64,000 bases of DNA from Eutreptiella sp. 'Long Island Sound 2002' (lineage: Eukaryota; Euglenozoa; Euglenophyceae; Eutreptiales; Eutreptiaceae), in assembly GCA_964036045.1 (NCBI GenBank), contig OZ038385.1:18137786-18201785 (forward strand), given 5' to 3'. Every line of letters begins with the position of its first letter. The first letter of the stretch is position 1. Shown here piece by piece: positions 43,742-53,819 of this stretch. Both the position numbers and the translations under genes were made by a program. The notes beneath the pieces are model-generated. The model was not told the DNA's origin and made no database searches. It saw only the letters and a list, made by a program, of their open reading frames with translations.

Positions 43742-44322
43742 CTTTGGATACGCCTCAAAGACCTCAAATCGCTTCTCATGGATGAGCACATATGGACATG
43801 CGTCATCACATGTGGGGGGTTGAGAAGAGGAGGAGGACTGCGGGGTTGGTGGTGGGGGTGTCAACATTGCCCTTCACCGACTACCCATCTCGGGGCACGT
43901 CCTCGGAGTTGGAGGCTGGGGGGGCAGGAGAGTCTATAGCTTTCAACTCTGAGGAGGAGGTATGCATATTGCGGAAGAGGATCCTCTTCATCAAAAAGGA
44001 GGGGGGGAGTAGATGGGGGTAGGGACTCGGAGTTGGAGGTTGGGGCAGGAGGATTCTCCAGACTTTCAACAACACACTTCCTCCTCCCATCCATTTTCCC
44101 ATCCATTCTCTAGGATGTTGACGGGGACTCGGACGGAGCGATCCGCATTGATGATGCGCAATGCTTCCTTGATGAATCTTTCAGCAAACGCGCCAAGATA
44201 ACATTGATGTCCTCCAGGCTTCCCTGATGGCCAACCACTTTGTCACAAAGATGCAACAATTCAAAGCCACATGACCAACAATCCTTTTGAAAACCCAAAG
44301 CCCAAGCGTGGGAGTACATCAC
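43742..44322 (-). pseudogene. Coding fragment broken by element C
   Basis: The minus-strand readings include HLCDKVVGHQGSLEDINVI (near 44250) and, after frame changes, CPYVLIHEKRFEVFEAYPK at 43800-43742. Across the empty site the frame goes on as GAENDQQLIDDLNKYP (43044-42990), which looks like real protein. I do not recognise the family. Stops and frame changes upstream show it was already decaying or is spliced. Confidence 0.45.
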
Positions 44323-44500
44323 CCCAACTCAAGGGGCCACGCAAAAGCTTGGGAGTCCATCACCCTAACTCAAGGGGCCATGCAAAAGCCTGGGGGTCCA
44401 TCACCCCAACTCAAGGGGCCACACCAAAGCGTGGGAGTCTATGACCCCAACTCGAGGGGCCACGCAAAAGCGTGGGAGTCCATCACCCCAACGCTGCAGA
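44298..44500. repeat. 41-bp tandem repeat, five units
   Basis: GGGGCCACGCAAAAGCGTGG then GAGTCCATCACCCCAACTCAA repeats with few changes. CCACGCAAAAGCGTGG is palindromic and resembles the palindrome in the 170-bp satellite. Confidence 0.95.
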
Positions 44501-45005
44501 GCTGGGGACAAAATCAGCAATGGCCCACAAGTGGGCAGATTGGCTACATAACCCCTGCCTTCTAGGGGGTCCCCAAGGCTTCAGAGCGGGGGACAAAATC
44601 AGCACTGGCCCACAAGTGCGCCGATCGGCTACGCAACCCCTGCCGTCTAGGGGGTCCCCAACCCTTCAGAGCTAGGGGACAAAATCAGAATGGGCCCACA
44701 AGAGGTACATAACACTTGCCGTCTGGGGTCCCCAATGCTTTAGAGCTGGGGACAAAATTAGCAGTGGCCCACAAGTGGGCGGATTGGCTACGCAACCCCT
44801 GCCGTCTAGGGGGTCCCCAACCCTTCAGAGCTGGGGGAAAAAATCAGAATGGGCCCACAAGTGGGCAGATTGGCTACATAACCCTTGCTGTCTAGGGGGT
44901 CCCCAAGGCTTCAGAGCGGGGAACAAAATCAGCAGTGGCCCACAAATGGGCAAATTGGCTACATAACCTTGGCCTTCTAGGGGGTCCCCAACGCTTCAAA
45001 GCGGG
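44501..45005. repeat. 85-bp tandem repeat, about six units
   Basis: GGGGACAAAATCAG recurs at about 44504, 44589, 44675, 44748, 44834, 44918 (usual spacing 84 to 86, one unit 73). Each unit has GGCCCACAAGTGGGC, GGCTACATAACCCCTGC and CTAGGGGGTCCCCAA. The last two blocks are close to the first half of the 170-bp satellite. Confidence 0.95.
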
Positions 45006-45235
45006 GGAGAGTTTTTTTTTGTTTTTTAGCGTAAGTCGCGTATTTTTTCAAAAAAAAAAAAAGCGTAAATTGCATGATTTTTTTAAAATCGCATTGTGAA
45101 TCGCATTTTTTTAGCGTAGGTCGTGTAACAAAAAAAAGTGTACGTCTCGTTTTTTGTTAAACCATAAGTCGCGTTTTTTTTGCGTAGGTTGCGTAACAAA
45201 AGGGGCATAAGCCGCATAATCTTTTTTAAACCATA

Positions 45236-45829
45236 CAGGGGGGGGGGGGGTTGCGCCCGGGGACAATTTCGCAGGGGATAATTTCGCCACCCTTGAAATC
45301 CCCAAAGCCCCAAGCAAGCATGTGTCTCGCAAAATAACTCTCAATTTTCGAAAAAAAATTTTGTCTCTCGGTCTGTATATGCCCCTTGAGGACATACCTG
45401 TCGGATGTGGTCATTACTCCAGTGGTACGTGCACTTGGTTCTAATTGCACAGGCGCTGGTTCAACTCCGGGTGATGCAATATTTTTCATCTGTCCAGCAC
45501 TTGTGAATCTGATGAGATTGGTTTTTCATGCACAAACAAACCCTGCCTGAAGCAGTCTCCAATGGTCACAAAACGACAACACATGCACTACACAGAGGGT
45601 CCAAAACTGCAACCTGATCATCAGATTCATGCATCTGCGCAGCAAATGGTTGGCACAGGCGCGTTCGTAATCGCGCCTGGCCCTGCTCAGGAAACACAAT
45701 GCCTGCAGCTGTGGCGAAGTATGGAACTGTTACGCCAAAATTTCGCCAGGGGAAAATTTCGCCACCTTTCTTAACGGCGAAATTTTCCCCACAAAATTCT
45801 CCCCTGGCAAGATCCCCCCCCCCCCCCTG
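45236..45829. mobile_element. TIR element with CAGGGGG ends and TA duplication
   Basis: The left end reads CAGGGGG..., TTGCGCCCGGGGACAATTTC and GGGGATAATTTCGCC. The complement of the right end reads CAGGGGG..., GGGGAGAATTTTGTGGGG and AAAATTTCGCC, about 50 bp of inverted repeat. TA lies on both sides. Removing the element joins AAACCATA to TGTCGCGTA, the normal satellite unit. It has no transposase ORF but carries a tRNA-like segment. Confidence 0.85.
45411..45477 (+). ncRNA. tRNA-like segment with Pol III B box
   Basis: GGTTCAACTCC (45458-45468) fits a B box. CCAGTGGTACGTGCACTTGG upstream resembles an A box region. Outer bases CATTACTC and GGGTGATG can pair with wobble, and T runs follow at 45481. 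The anticodon arm does not fold properly, so this is not a working tRNA; a SINE head or captured tRNA remnant is likelier. Confidence 0.35.
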
Positions 45830-45970
45830 TATGTCGCGTATTTTTTTTTTTAAAGCGTGAGTCAAGTAACTTTGTTTTAGGCATAGGTCACGTCACAAAC
45901 AAGGCGTAGGTCGCATGCCACACATTTTCAAGTTTTTTCCACATTCCACTTACGCCAAACAAAAAAAATA

Positions 45971-46489
45971 AGGGAGTTACGCCCGACACACTTATCACCA
46001 CCACTTACAACCACCAGTTGCTGACCATCACTTATACCTGCCACTTGTAACAGCCATTTATCACTACCACTTACAAGGGGCGTTTCTGCACAGCACACGC
46101 ACAGCACCCAGCAGTAAATTAGCTTCTCCGTGACCACCCTGAAAATCACTTGCCAACAGGGAAGCATACTTCAACAGCGCAAAAACCAGCAGAATTAGAT
46201 AGAAAATTGGCATTCTAGCTTTTTCGGTGTTTGTGGCTCATAATCTGAGTTTCTGGACTGAGTAGTCTGGCACAGTGGTTACCGCGGTCAACTTGGCCAT
46301 CGGGGAAAGCGGGTCCAAAATAGCCCATTATTCACACAGCGCATGGTGCGCCCCATAACTGATACCTATGAACGCAACTTTATGACAGCTGCGCCACTTT
46401 ATGACAGCTGCTCATAACCACAGCTTGTGAATGCTACGCATAGCCAGCACTTTTACCACCAGTTACAACTGCCTCATAATGCTATGCAG
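45971..46489. repeat. CCACTTAyAAC units and spacer
   Basis: Units at 45985-46080 resemble 35060-35160. Weak relatives such as CAACTTTATGACAGCTG lie at 46370-46480. Between them nothing is recognised. Confidence 0.5.
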
Positions 46490-46715
46490 CCCTCCCACAC
46501 ATTCAGACAGCACATAGGCTGCCAGAAATCTGACGGTCCATGTGCTGTCAGAATTTCAACAGCGGATTGGCAATTAGATTTCTGACAGCACGCGGGCTGT
46601 CACCATTCTGACAGCCAGTGTGCTGTCAGATTTCTGATAGCGGACTGGCTGTCCACTGTCAGAACCCTAATGGCCAGTGTGCTGGTAGAAATCTGAAAAA
46701 AAACCGAACATCAAA
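46490..46715. repeat. Palindromic CTGTCAGAAATTTCTGACAG-type tandem
   Basis: Four to five units of about 40 to 45 bp, for example TGTGCTGTCAGAATTTC followed by TTTCTGACAGCACGCGG. Each is largely its own reverse complement. Confidence 0.75.
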
Positions 46716-46861
46716 GTTCTGATGGAGCAATATGGCAGACTGAGACCCCAGGTTTACAATCACCACCATCAAATGGCCCCTTCTGAATCGAAGTGGGAAA
46801 ATACATTGCTCAACAGCCCCTCAACCCTCCCCTCCAAGATGCACATTGCAAAACCACAAAG

Positions 46862-47155
46862 GGACAAACTTTGCACTGCGGGCGCACTGCGGGCACACTG
46901 CGGGCACATGTATCAAAGACCACCCAGAGGAGATGGAGGGAGGAAACATCAAGCAACACATGCGGATGCAGCAACACAACAGAACAATCTGATTCTCTGA
47001 TGTCTGAAATCCCTATAGAAAATGCATATAGGCATACTATCGGTATAGTGGGTAACAAAATGAGGGAAATGGGGTAAGGGAAATGAGTATTTGCCGACAT
47101 AAAAAGTTTGCACTGCGGGCCGCACTGCGGGCGCACTGCGGGCAAGGCATTCTCA
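46862..47155. repeat. Paired iteron blocks (GCACTGCGGGC)n
   Basis: TTTGCACTGCGGGCGCACTG with three units at 46870-46907, and TTGCCGACATAAAAAGTTTG followed by three units at 47091-47147. They have the same orientation. The second block matches 15917-15990. These may be ends of elements like D. Confidence 0.6.
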
Positions 47156-47400
47156 AAAACAACATGTTTAAACCCGGCCCACTGAGACTGCCTAAGACCT
47201 CAAACTGCTGGGGGTCAGCCCAGTGTAAATCTGGTGCTACCAATTAGCTATTCATTGTGCATTGCCACCTGGACTGCCACACCAATCCTTGACGCCCATA
47301 CTGCTCAACAACGTGATCCAGATAACTGAGAGGAGAGAGGGAGGGAGGGAGGGAGGGACAGGGACAAAAAATAATCCCCCCCCCAGCCACCCCCCCCCCC

Positions 47401-47913
47401 CCCCTAGATGACAAAATGACGATTACGAAATGCCGGCCAACCAAAGTACAGCAGTCACAGCCCTGGGTCCCTACTCTCTGAGACACAAGACGAAGCACTG
47501 GGCGTAGGTCATTGCTGCAACCCAAAAAACAATGTGAACAGTGTTTTACATGTTTTTGTTAAAGCATTTTCCCAAAATGCATTCCATTTCAGCCTCATCC
47601 TCAGAGCTGGATGAGTCATTTGACGAACTGGAGGACTGGCTGCTGCTGGAGGATGAATCTGCATCAGGAGGGCTACCAGGCTCTCTCCTCCAAAGCATTG
47701 TCATCACAACTCAGAAAAGCACGAACCTGCAAAGACCTGAGTGCCCAGAGGTGATGACAATGCTGTGGAAGCAGTGCATAACCTGGGCAACCCAATCCCA
47801 GCAGATTCATTGGACGCTGGCACCGGCGATACATGCAACGGTGAGGCATACCTGCTAAGCAAAAAGCAGTCGAAAATTGCAATTTCGTAATCGTCATTTT
47901 GTCATTTCAGGGG
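47401..47913. mobile_element. TIR element with ATGACAAAATGACGATTACG ends
   Basis: CCCCTAGATGACAAAATGAC then GATTACGAAATG at the left faces ATTTCGTAATCGTCATTTTG then TCATTTCAGGGG at the right, an inverted repeat of about 30 bp. The left flank is a long C run, so the target duplication cannot be read. It contains a small plus-strand frame at 47541-47858 (SSSELDESFDELEDWLLLED, acidic) of unknown worth. Confidence 0.7.
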
Positions 47914-48007
47914 TCCTCAGCCTCCGCCCACCCACCCAGCCCCACCAAAATAACTGTGGGGGAATGTTTGCCCGGCGCGCGCCCTGCGCGCGCCCGGCGC
48001 GCTACTT

Positions 48008-48367
48008 TTAGACTATGTTCCCCCCGAAGAGCCTCCAAGCACACCCCTTGGAAACGCCCTTAGAATTAGGTGACCCAAACTGCCCCAGCTCAAGAAAGTT
48101 GCAAACTGGGGTACACAGTACCACTCTCGCTCCTTTAAGGGCGGTCTTGGTCAACACCTTAGCAAGTTGGGAGAATGGGGGGTTAGGATAGCACAACCGC
48201 ATCAATCTCCAGTAGCAGCGATAGGCGTCATTGAGGTATCGCGAACAGTAGAGCTGCATCATAACATTGGTCCCACAAGTGTGGGTGTCAATACATTCAG
48301 TACAATAGTGCTCCTTACACTCATCCCAAACTACAACGGTGGAGCGTTCTAGCAACACAACACACAC
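48008..48367 (-). pseudogene. Transposase zinc cluster and tail, element A2
   Basis: VVWDECKEHYCTECIDTHTC GT matches the A1 cluster although the first Cys pair is damaged. The frame continues beyond the cluster into the left end of the element (FGSPNSKGVSKG), which in A1 is diverged. This shows that the original protein ended close to the element terminus. Confidence 0.65.
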
Positions 48368-48388
48368 ACTTCTGCCTCATCCTCTGCC

Positions 48389-48673
48389 TCATCTTGTGTG
48401 CCACAACCGAGCAAACAGCTGCTCAATGCGTGCCCTACACCACCCGTGCACGTCATTGTAACATTGTTGGCGGGCTGTCAAAGTGCCATTCTTTCTTCCA
48501 ATTAATGGCACAATGACATGAATCCGGCCCTTATAAGCACCATCATGGCCCCCAACTTCGAAATCAAAGAAATCACCTCGGGTACGAGAAGGTCCATACC
48601 CATCCCAAATCTGCTGATGTCCCGGGGGCCAAGGGGCAAATCCATATAATGTTGCCCAACATATCAACGGCAA
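48389..48673 (-). pseudogene. Transposase core fragment, element A2
   Basis: FEVGGHDGAYKGRIHVIVPL, IGRKNGTLTARQQ and WCRARIEQLFARLWH are nearly identical to A1, so the second Asp and the Glu of the triad survive. The first Asp region is deleted. Confidence 0.85.
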
Positions 48674-48764
48674 CAGTCCACCGGTAGGGCACGGGTCAAA
48701 AAAGATGCCCGGCGCGCGCCCGGCGCGCTAACGTTCCCCCTGTGGCAGTATTATATTCATCCCT

Positions 48765-48810
48765 GGGGAGGGAGGGAGGGAGGGAGGGAGGGAGGGAGGG
48801 AGGGAGGGAG
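48765..48810. repeat. (GGAG)n microsatellite
   Basis: About eleven GGAG units beside element A2. A similar run lies at 47336-47357. Confidence 0.95.
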
Positions 48811-51389
48811 AGAGGCTCAAATACATTTTATTGGCATTTCATTTTCAGTAAGACCCCACACGAGGCCAGTGCCTCAAAGTTGTTGACAGAGTGTGAAATC
48901 CACAGGGCATTTGTTTGGTCAAAGATGCAAAGGAGCAAAAGAGCACCAAAGAGCATCAGATACTCATGTTCAGTGAACCCTAAGCTTCGTCTCGTTGTAA
49001 AATGTTTTCTTTCAACTCGAAACCAATGTTCCACCCAGTGACCACTTGGGCGTGCACATGGCAGTTCAGTGGCCGCTGACAGGCCTCAGTGTGGGTTAGG
49101 GGTGGGAGTTACCTGCCCTTGCCCTCTTAAGGTCCGGTGGGGTGGCCGATGGAACGATGGAACATCTCGTTGGAAAATGACACATCATGCAGAATCAAAT
49201 GAGTCCAGCAATCCAGTCATGCCCCTCACCCATGATGAGAGTCATGGTGTATGCCAGTTTAGGCAGTCCTTCATTGGTTGAAAAGGTCTTGCATCCCAAT
49301 CGCATTGATATCCATCAGCCACGATGAGAGATACGCTACACCAATAGCCCATCGTCCCTGGCCTCTCTTGCACAAGTACGGCGGAACTCAGAAGAAACCA
49401 CTGTCAGAGAGGGTTCCTGTGCTAAGTCAAGGTGCTTGCACGTGACCCATGGCCAAGCCTTGGGGGGGTGGGGGGGTTGCAGCAACATTCATTGAAAATG
49501 ACAACAAAACCAATAGAAGGGGGTTACAGTCTTCGACAATGTTATTTTGAGCATCAACAACTCTTCAGGCGACCCAGCCCCTCTTTCCCACTATGACTGA
49601 CACGCAAACACGTCATCTTGCATTCTTGACCACAAGACGACAGTCAGACGGGATCACTATGCTTATACAAGCCGGTGCTCATGCAAGGTTGGGGGGCGGG
49701 TTGGTATGCACCATTGATTTGAGGCTGACTGTAAACCAAAATTTGCTCTGTCTGTGTGGTCATAATTTGAGGTATTCCTCCTATTTACAAAACCACACAA
49801 TCCAAACCGAAGCCTGGTCCAATAAATGTGATGGATTCTTGGGAACTATTGAACACAAAATTTGGTGTGCGTACATCCGCATCTGTACACTGGACCTATC
49901 AAGGGAAGTGCAGCAGCCCCTGACCTGACCAAAAAAAGGCATCCCATGCCTTCACCGTTCAGCACATGCATACATTGGCCACACAGCGCGTGTTGCACGT
50001 CCAAAAAAATGACACACGCAGAGAGAGGGGGGGAAGGGGGGAGACAGGTTGCATTGCATTACACACGCTGTCATGTATGTGCTCGTCTCTTATATATTAG
50101 TCAGCCCAGTAGCCCAATCAGGCAGTAATGTGGGTGCAGTGGTTAGCGAAACGATGGCTTATTGTTATTTACAGTCGCGGGATTCCCTCCCATGTACAAT
50201 GAAGCCGTGCAACCGAAGATCTGTGCAAAGGGTGCGGCAAAAGTGACGACACACAGGGAATCGTAAGCACCACATCCGCTGTGCAGGCGTGTGCGTTGGC
50301 CGGGCAGTACAGTGGAAACCACATACACTGCGGTGGTGTCCTCTGCTGTGCCTTGTAATGTGCACTGAGATGTGCGTTGCCATGGGCACTGTGATGTGTC
50401 CCGAGAAGCAACTGCCAAGTGGGCTGCAATATGAATAACCTGTGCACTACTGCAGTGCGCATTGCGATGTCCAACGGGATATGTGCCGTTGAGTGCGTCT
50501 CTGCGCACATGACATGACATACCCACGCCTGCCCCGTCGCAAAGCACGCCACATCACCATCACCACCCCTGACAGGGCACAGTACCATCTGCATCCCAGT
50601 GCACGTCGCAACAAATCCCATACCCCAGTCCCTTGGCCCCTGAAGACCCACGGACAGCTATTGAAGCCATGTTTCCAAAGGGGCAGAGAGAGCCCCCTGG
50701 CAACCCTAACCAATATCTCTTTGATCAGAGGATTCGGCAGGCCGCTTCGGCATTGGGTGGCCAACAGCCACCTGTGCGCACGCATGGCCATGACGGCCTC
50801 CCACGTGACACACTGCCAACGCATGGCCTGCAGGCTGGGAACACATATATGATCAATGGGGTCAGGGAGAGGTTTGCGGGGCCAAGCGCCGTGTGCTGCA
50901 CAGAGCGAGACACCCGCCGACATACGGGTGACCGGCCTGTCGGCCTCCCCGCGGTTGGGACTGCAGCAGTCTTGATCCCAAAGCTGGCAGCAAGAGAATG
51001 TAGAATGGATAGGAGACGTACCCCATTCCGGATACTACGAAATGAAGTGGTGCAAGGGGCTGAAGGCTGAGAGCTGAAGGCTGAGAGGAGGAGGCAGGGG
51101 CAGCAACAACAATGATGGTGGCTTTGACCACTCGCAGCTTTGGGGTCGCACTTTCGATGGGCCATCATTTTGCGCCCCACAGGGAGAGGATATCTTCATT
51201 CTCCAGGATGGCTGGGCCAGCACATTGCGCATCTCTAGCACATTACTAAGCGAATCCCCCACTCCCTGGGTAATCCACAAGGGCACAAAGGGAAGCCAGT
51301 GGGCACACCCGGTACCCAGGGCCATCCGTAAGGGGAAAAAAGGATCCGTTTGTCGCACTGACAAAATGGAATGCTCGCGGTAAGCCCCC
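48811..51389. other. Region without a recognisable gene
   Basis: P-family end relatives lie at 49395-49465 (GGGTTCCTGTGCTAAGTCAA, GTGCTTGCACG) and 49640-49695 (ACGGGATCACTATGCTTATA, then a G run). The remaining frames are short. ACACATCCGC-type TG/CA-rich sequence fills 50270-50530. Confidence 0.4.
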
Positions 51390-51820
51390 AACCATCCGTC
51401 AGTTACCCACCAACCGCCATTGGTCACCCTCCAACCGCTGTCGGTACCAACAACCGTCGATTAACGCCAAACAGGGACATGTCTGACTGGCAGACAGATC
51501 GCGCCTGGGGTGGTTGCAATCCAGTAGCTCTTGGCAGGCGGCTGTGTTAAACAGGGTACGTCTACCAAAGGGCCCACCTACAGCTGCGCAATCGGTCAAC
51601 ACATCGCTACATCCAGTGCTACCCCCATCAACAGTCAAACAATGCAACCCAAACGCCGGCCTACGCTGCAAGGAGAGGGAGGCCACGAGGAAGCGCCGCG
51701 ACTGCCTGTAGAACCGTTGGCCACGGTTGCGAAGGCGGTTGGATGGCGCACGGCGGCGGGTACCAACGGTTGAGGGCCCGCCGGATTTGCAGGACACGGT
51801 TGGGGGCCTAATTGACATTT
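51390..51820. repeat. Short palindromic AACCG...CGGTT repeats, cluster 2
   Basis: CACCAACCGCCATTGGTCAC, CTCCAACCGCTGTCGGTACC and AACAACCGTCGATTAACGCC at 51409-51470; complementary forms GGCGGTTGGATGGCG, ACCAACGGTTGAGGG and ACACGGTTGGGGGCC at 51728-51810. Confidence 0.7.
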
Positions 51821-51976
51821 ACCACTGGGTGGGAGGTTGCCTCGCCCTCCCTCGCACCACCACCACCCTAAGTTAAGGGCAAAAAAAAATGGGGAGCCAG
51901 TGAGCACCGCATCTCGTGTGTCTGCCCAGTGCAGTGGAACAAGGGCACCCTTCAAGGCCGCAGGCGCCTGACACCC

Positions 51977-52180
51977 TCAATGCCACACCCAGTCCGACAG
52001 GGTGCAGGTGCCGGGGCAGCTCGGCCGCTTCGGCTTCGGTCGGTTTGCGCTACTGAGAGTGTCATAGGCCCCGTCCAGCTGGTTCATGAGCTCCACCAAC
52101 TCCTTGGTGTCTCCACCCGACGCCGCACGGCAGGCCACGACGGCATCTTCAAGGACACTTTGTGCCATCTGGAACAGCAC
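51977..52180 (-). CDS. Last exon of a TPR-like gene (putative)
   Basis: After the acceptor GGGTGCTGCAG the minus strand reads VLFQMAQSVLEDAVVACRAA, SGGDTKELVELMNQLDGAYD, TLSSAN and a basic tail, ending at a TGA. The first part is a clean amphipathic helix pair with G/C-rich third positions like the other cellular genes. It lies on the same strand and downstream of the exon at 53174-53313, so I join them as one gene, inferred from position only. The phase of the junction was not tested across the intron. Confidence 0.45.
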   Translation of the reverse strand: MLFQMAQSVLEDAVVACRAASGGDTKELVELMNQLDGAYDTLSSANRPKPKRPSCPGTCTLSDWVWH

Positions 52181-53173
52181 CTGCAGCACCCAGCCGGACA
52201 GCTAGCCACACTGTACAACGTGACACGGTGGAGGCCAAGGGCTGGGGGGTGGACAAGGCATCCCAGAAAACCTATATAACGTGCCGGGCAGGCTATGGCT
52301 TGGTGACCCGCGAAGGGGGGGGGGGGGGGCTGGGGCCCTGCCCAGCCGCGGCCGACCCCACCCACCCACCCACATCAGAAACATTGTCCTCCGGGGAAAA
52401 ACGAAGTTGTGGGAGCACAAACAAGCGAAGCTCTGATGTTCGCCACACAGTGGATCGCCGGAGGTATTCGACGGCGGTCGGAGTGCAGCCGACGGCGGAC
52501 TGGAAAGCCTGCAGTTTGCTCATTGGACCCCTGAGACTTCAGCCGCCGTTCTGGAACGGAGGGCTGGATGGGGAGGGGTGCACAGAACAACTGTGGAAAA
52601 CAACTTGCCCGGCGCCTGCGACGCCCCCATTACTGTCGGCCGAACCCGGCCCCTTTGGAACTATCAGACCTCTCCATGGGCGTGCGCCCCTGCCCATGGA
52701 GCTCAGCCATGGTACACCTGAGAGTCGCACAGGGCGGGGGCTGGCGGGGGGGGGGGGGGGGGGGGCACAGGGATGTATGAAGAGAGGACGGGGGGAGGGG
52801 CTCTGGGACCCAAAAGTTTGTGTCCAGAAATGTGTCCAGAAATGGCCCAACCAGGTTTTCCCAATGGCACGTTTCGTTTTTTCCGACTGTGATCGCTTTG
52901 GTCTGGGGGGGTCAGGGGTGGGGGGGGGATCAACAGGTGGAGCACGTGCTCTGGCCCTGCTTCTGATCGAGGCCATTTGCACCGCGAAGTTGGGGCAGGG
53001 GAACAATCAAAGGAGGTGGAGGGGGGGAGGGGGGAGGCCGGGCCCCCTTCGGGCGAATTGTTGGGTCCCGGGCCTCCGCCGGTCCCGCGGCCCACAGGCT
53101 CTCCTCGGCCCTCATCTGCGGGCGGCGCGCCGCACCCGTGACCCCTCGAGGGACGGGCAGTCCGGGGCAGCAC

Positions 53174-53313
53174 CTGGGCCTTGTGCACGTAGCCCTTCTT
53201 GTTGTCGTCCGCCTGCGCAATCAGCCGATCCGCCTCGTCCATGGCCATGCGGAAGTGGCCCAGCTTTCGGTGCATCTGCGGCCGCGTGGGCGTCACCAGC
53301 ATCGCGGGGGCAT
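53174..53313 (-). CDS. Internal exon with a TPR motif (putative)
   Basis: Between an acceptor (CCCTGCGCAG) and a donor (CCCAG, then GTGCTG) the minus strand reads MLVTPTRPQMHRKLGHFRMA, MDEADRLIAQADDNKKGYVH, KAQ. The spacing Leu-Gly-x-Phe-x-x-Ala-x-x-Glu-Ala, then Lys-x-Tyr-x-x-x-Ala fits a tetratricopeptide repeat, a helix-turn-helix used for protein contacts. Flanking sequence in the same frame is Pro-rich and unlike coding sequence, which supports the exon limits. Other exons, perhaps beyond 53313, were not found. Confidence 0.5.
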
Positions 53314-53593
53314 CTGCGCAGGGGACGCACCGTTGGCCCTCCGCCCTCACGGGGCATGTGCTCACACCCGGCCAGACCCTTCGGCCTGTGTTGTTCCCGA
53401 GGCCCAGACAGCCGATTGTCGCGGTTGGCGGGTGACGGGTCACCACCGGCGGTTGACTGAGGTGGTGCAAGCCGGTGGGCGGTCAAGTGACTTTGCTGGC
53501 GGTCCCCCAACGGCAGCCAGCACACTGAGTGGCCACGGACGAAACCAATGGGCCCGTAGACGGGGATCATGAAACCCCCCAAATAACAATCTG

Positions 53594-53663
53594 CTGAGCT
53601 GAGCTGAGCTGAGCTGAGCTGAGCTGAGCTGAGCTGAGCTGAGCTGAGCTGAGAGCTGAGCTG
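53594..53663. repeat. (AGCTG)n pentanucleotide repeat
   Basis: About 13 units of GAGCT. AGCT makes every unit partly self-complementary. Confidence 0.95.
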
Positions 53664-53819
53664 ACAGTGCACTCCAACTCAGCAAGGCACTAAAATGCCA
53701 CAGGCATTCGGACTATTCGGGCTCAAGAAGATCACCACACCGGTCACTTCAGCGCGCTGGGGGTGCCGCAGTCCCTGAAGTAACACCAGCCCTGCTTGAG
53801 GGCCACAAGCAGCAAAAGA

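Larger units (their letters stand above)
45010..45970. repeat. GCGTAAGTCGCGTAA array interrupted by a TIR element
   Basis: Units such as GCGTAAGTCGCGTATTTTTT, AACCATAAGTCGCGTTTTTT and GCGTAGGTTGCGTAACAAAA fill 45010-45235 and 45830-45930. The gap is the element at 45236-45829. CCACTTAC-type units follow at 45985-46080 and degenerate forms at 46350-46480. Confidence 0.8.
47958..48740. mobile_element. PIF/Harbinger-like element A2 (internally deleted)
   Basis: The ends are GGGGGAATGTTTGCCCGG and CGCGCTAACGTTCCCCC, with iterons of CCCGGCGCGCG. TGT flanks both sides (47955-47957 and 48741-48743). The interior keeps the zinc cluster and the middle of the transposase but has lost the N-terminal half and the segment between the catalytic Glu and the zinc cluster. 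It is a non-autonomous deletion copy of A1. Confidence 0.9.

Noticed and set aside
44298-45005. CRISPR-like array
   Set aside because: The units are adjacent tandem copies without unique spacers, and the DNA is clearly eukaryotic.
52162-53460. Plus-strand frame of 432 codons
   Set aside because: It is opposite the two TPR-like exons and runs through G runs; no domain signal.
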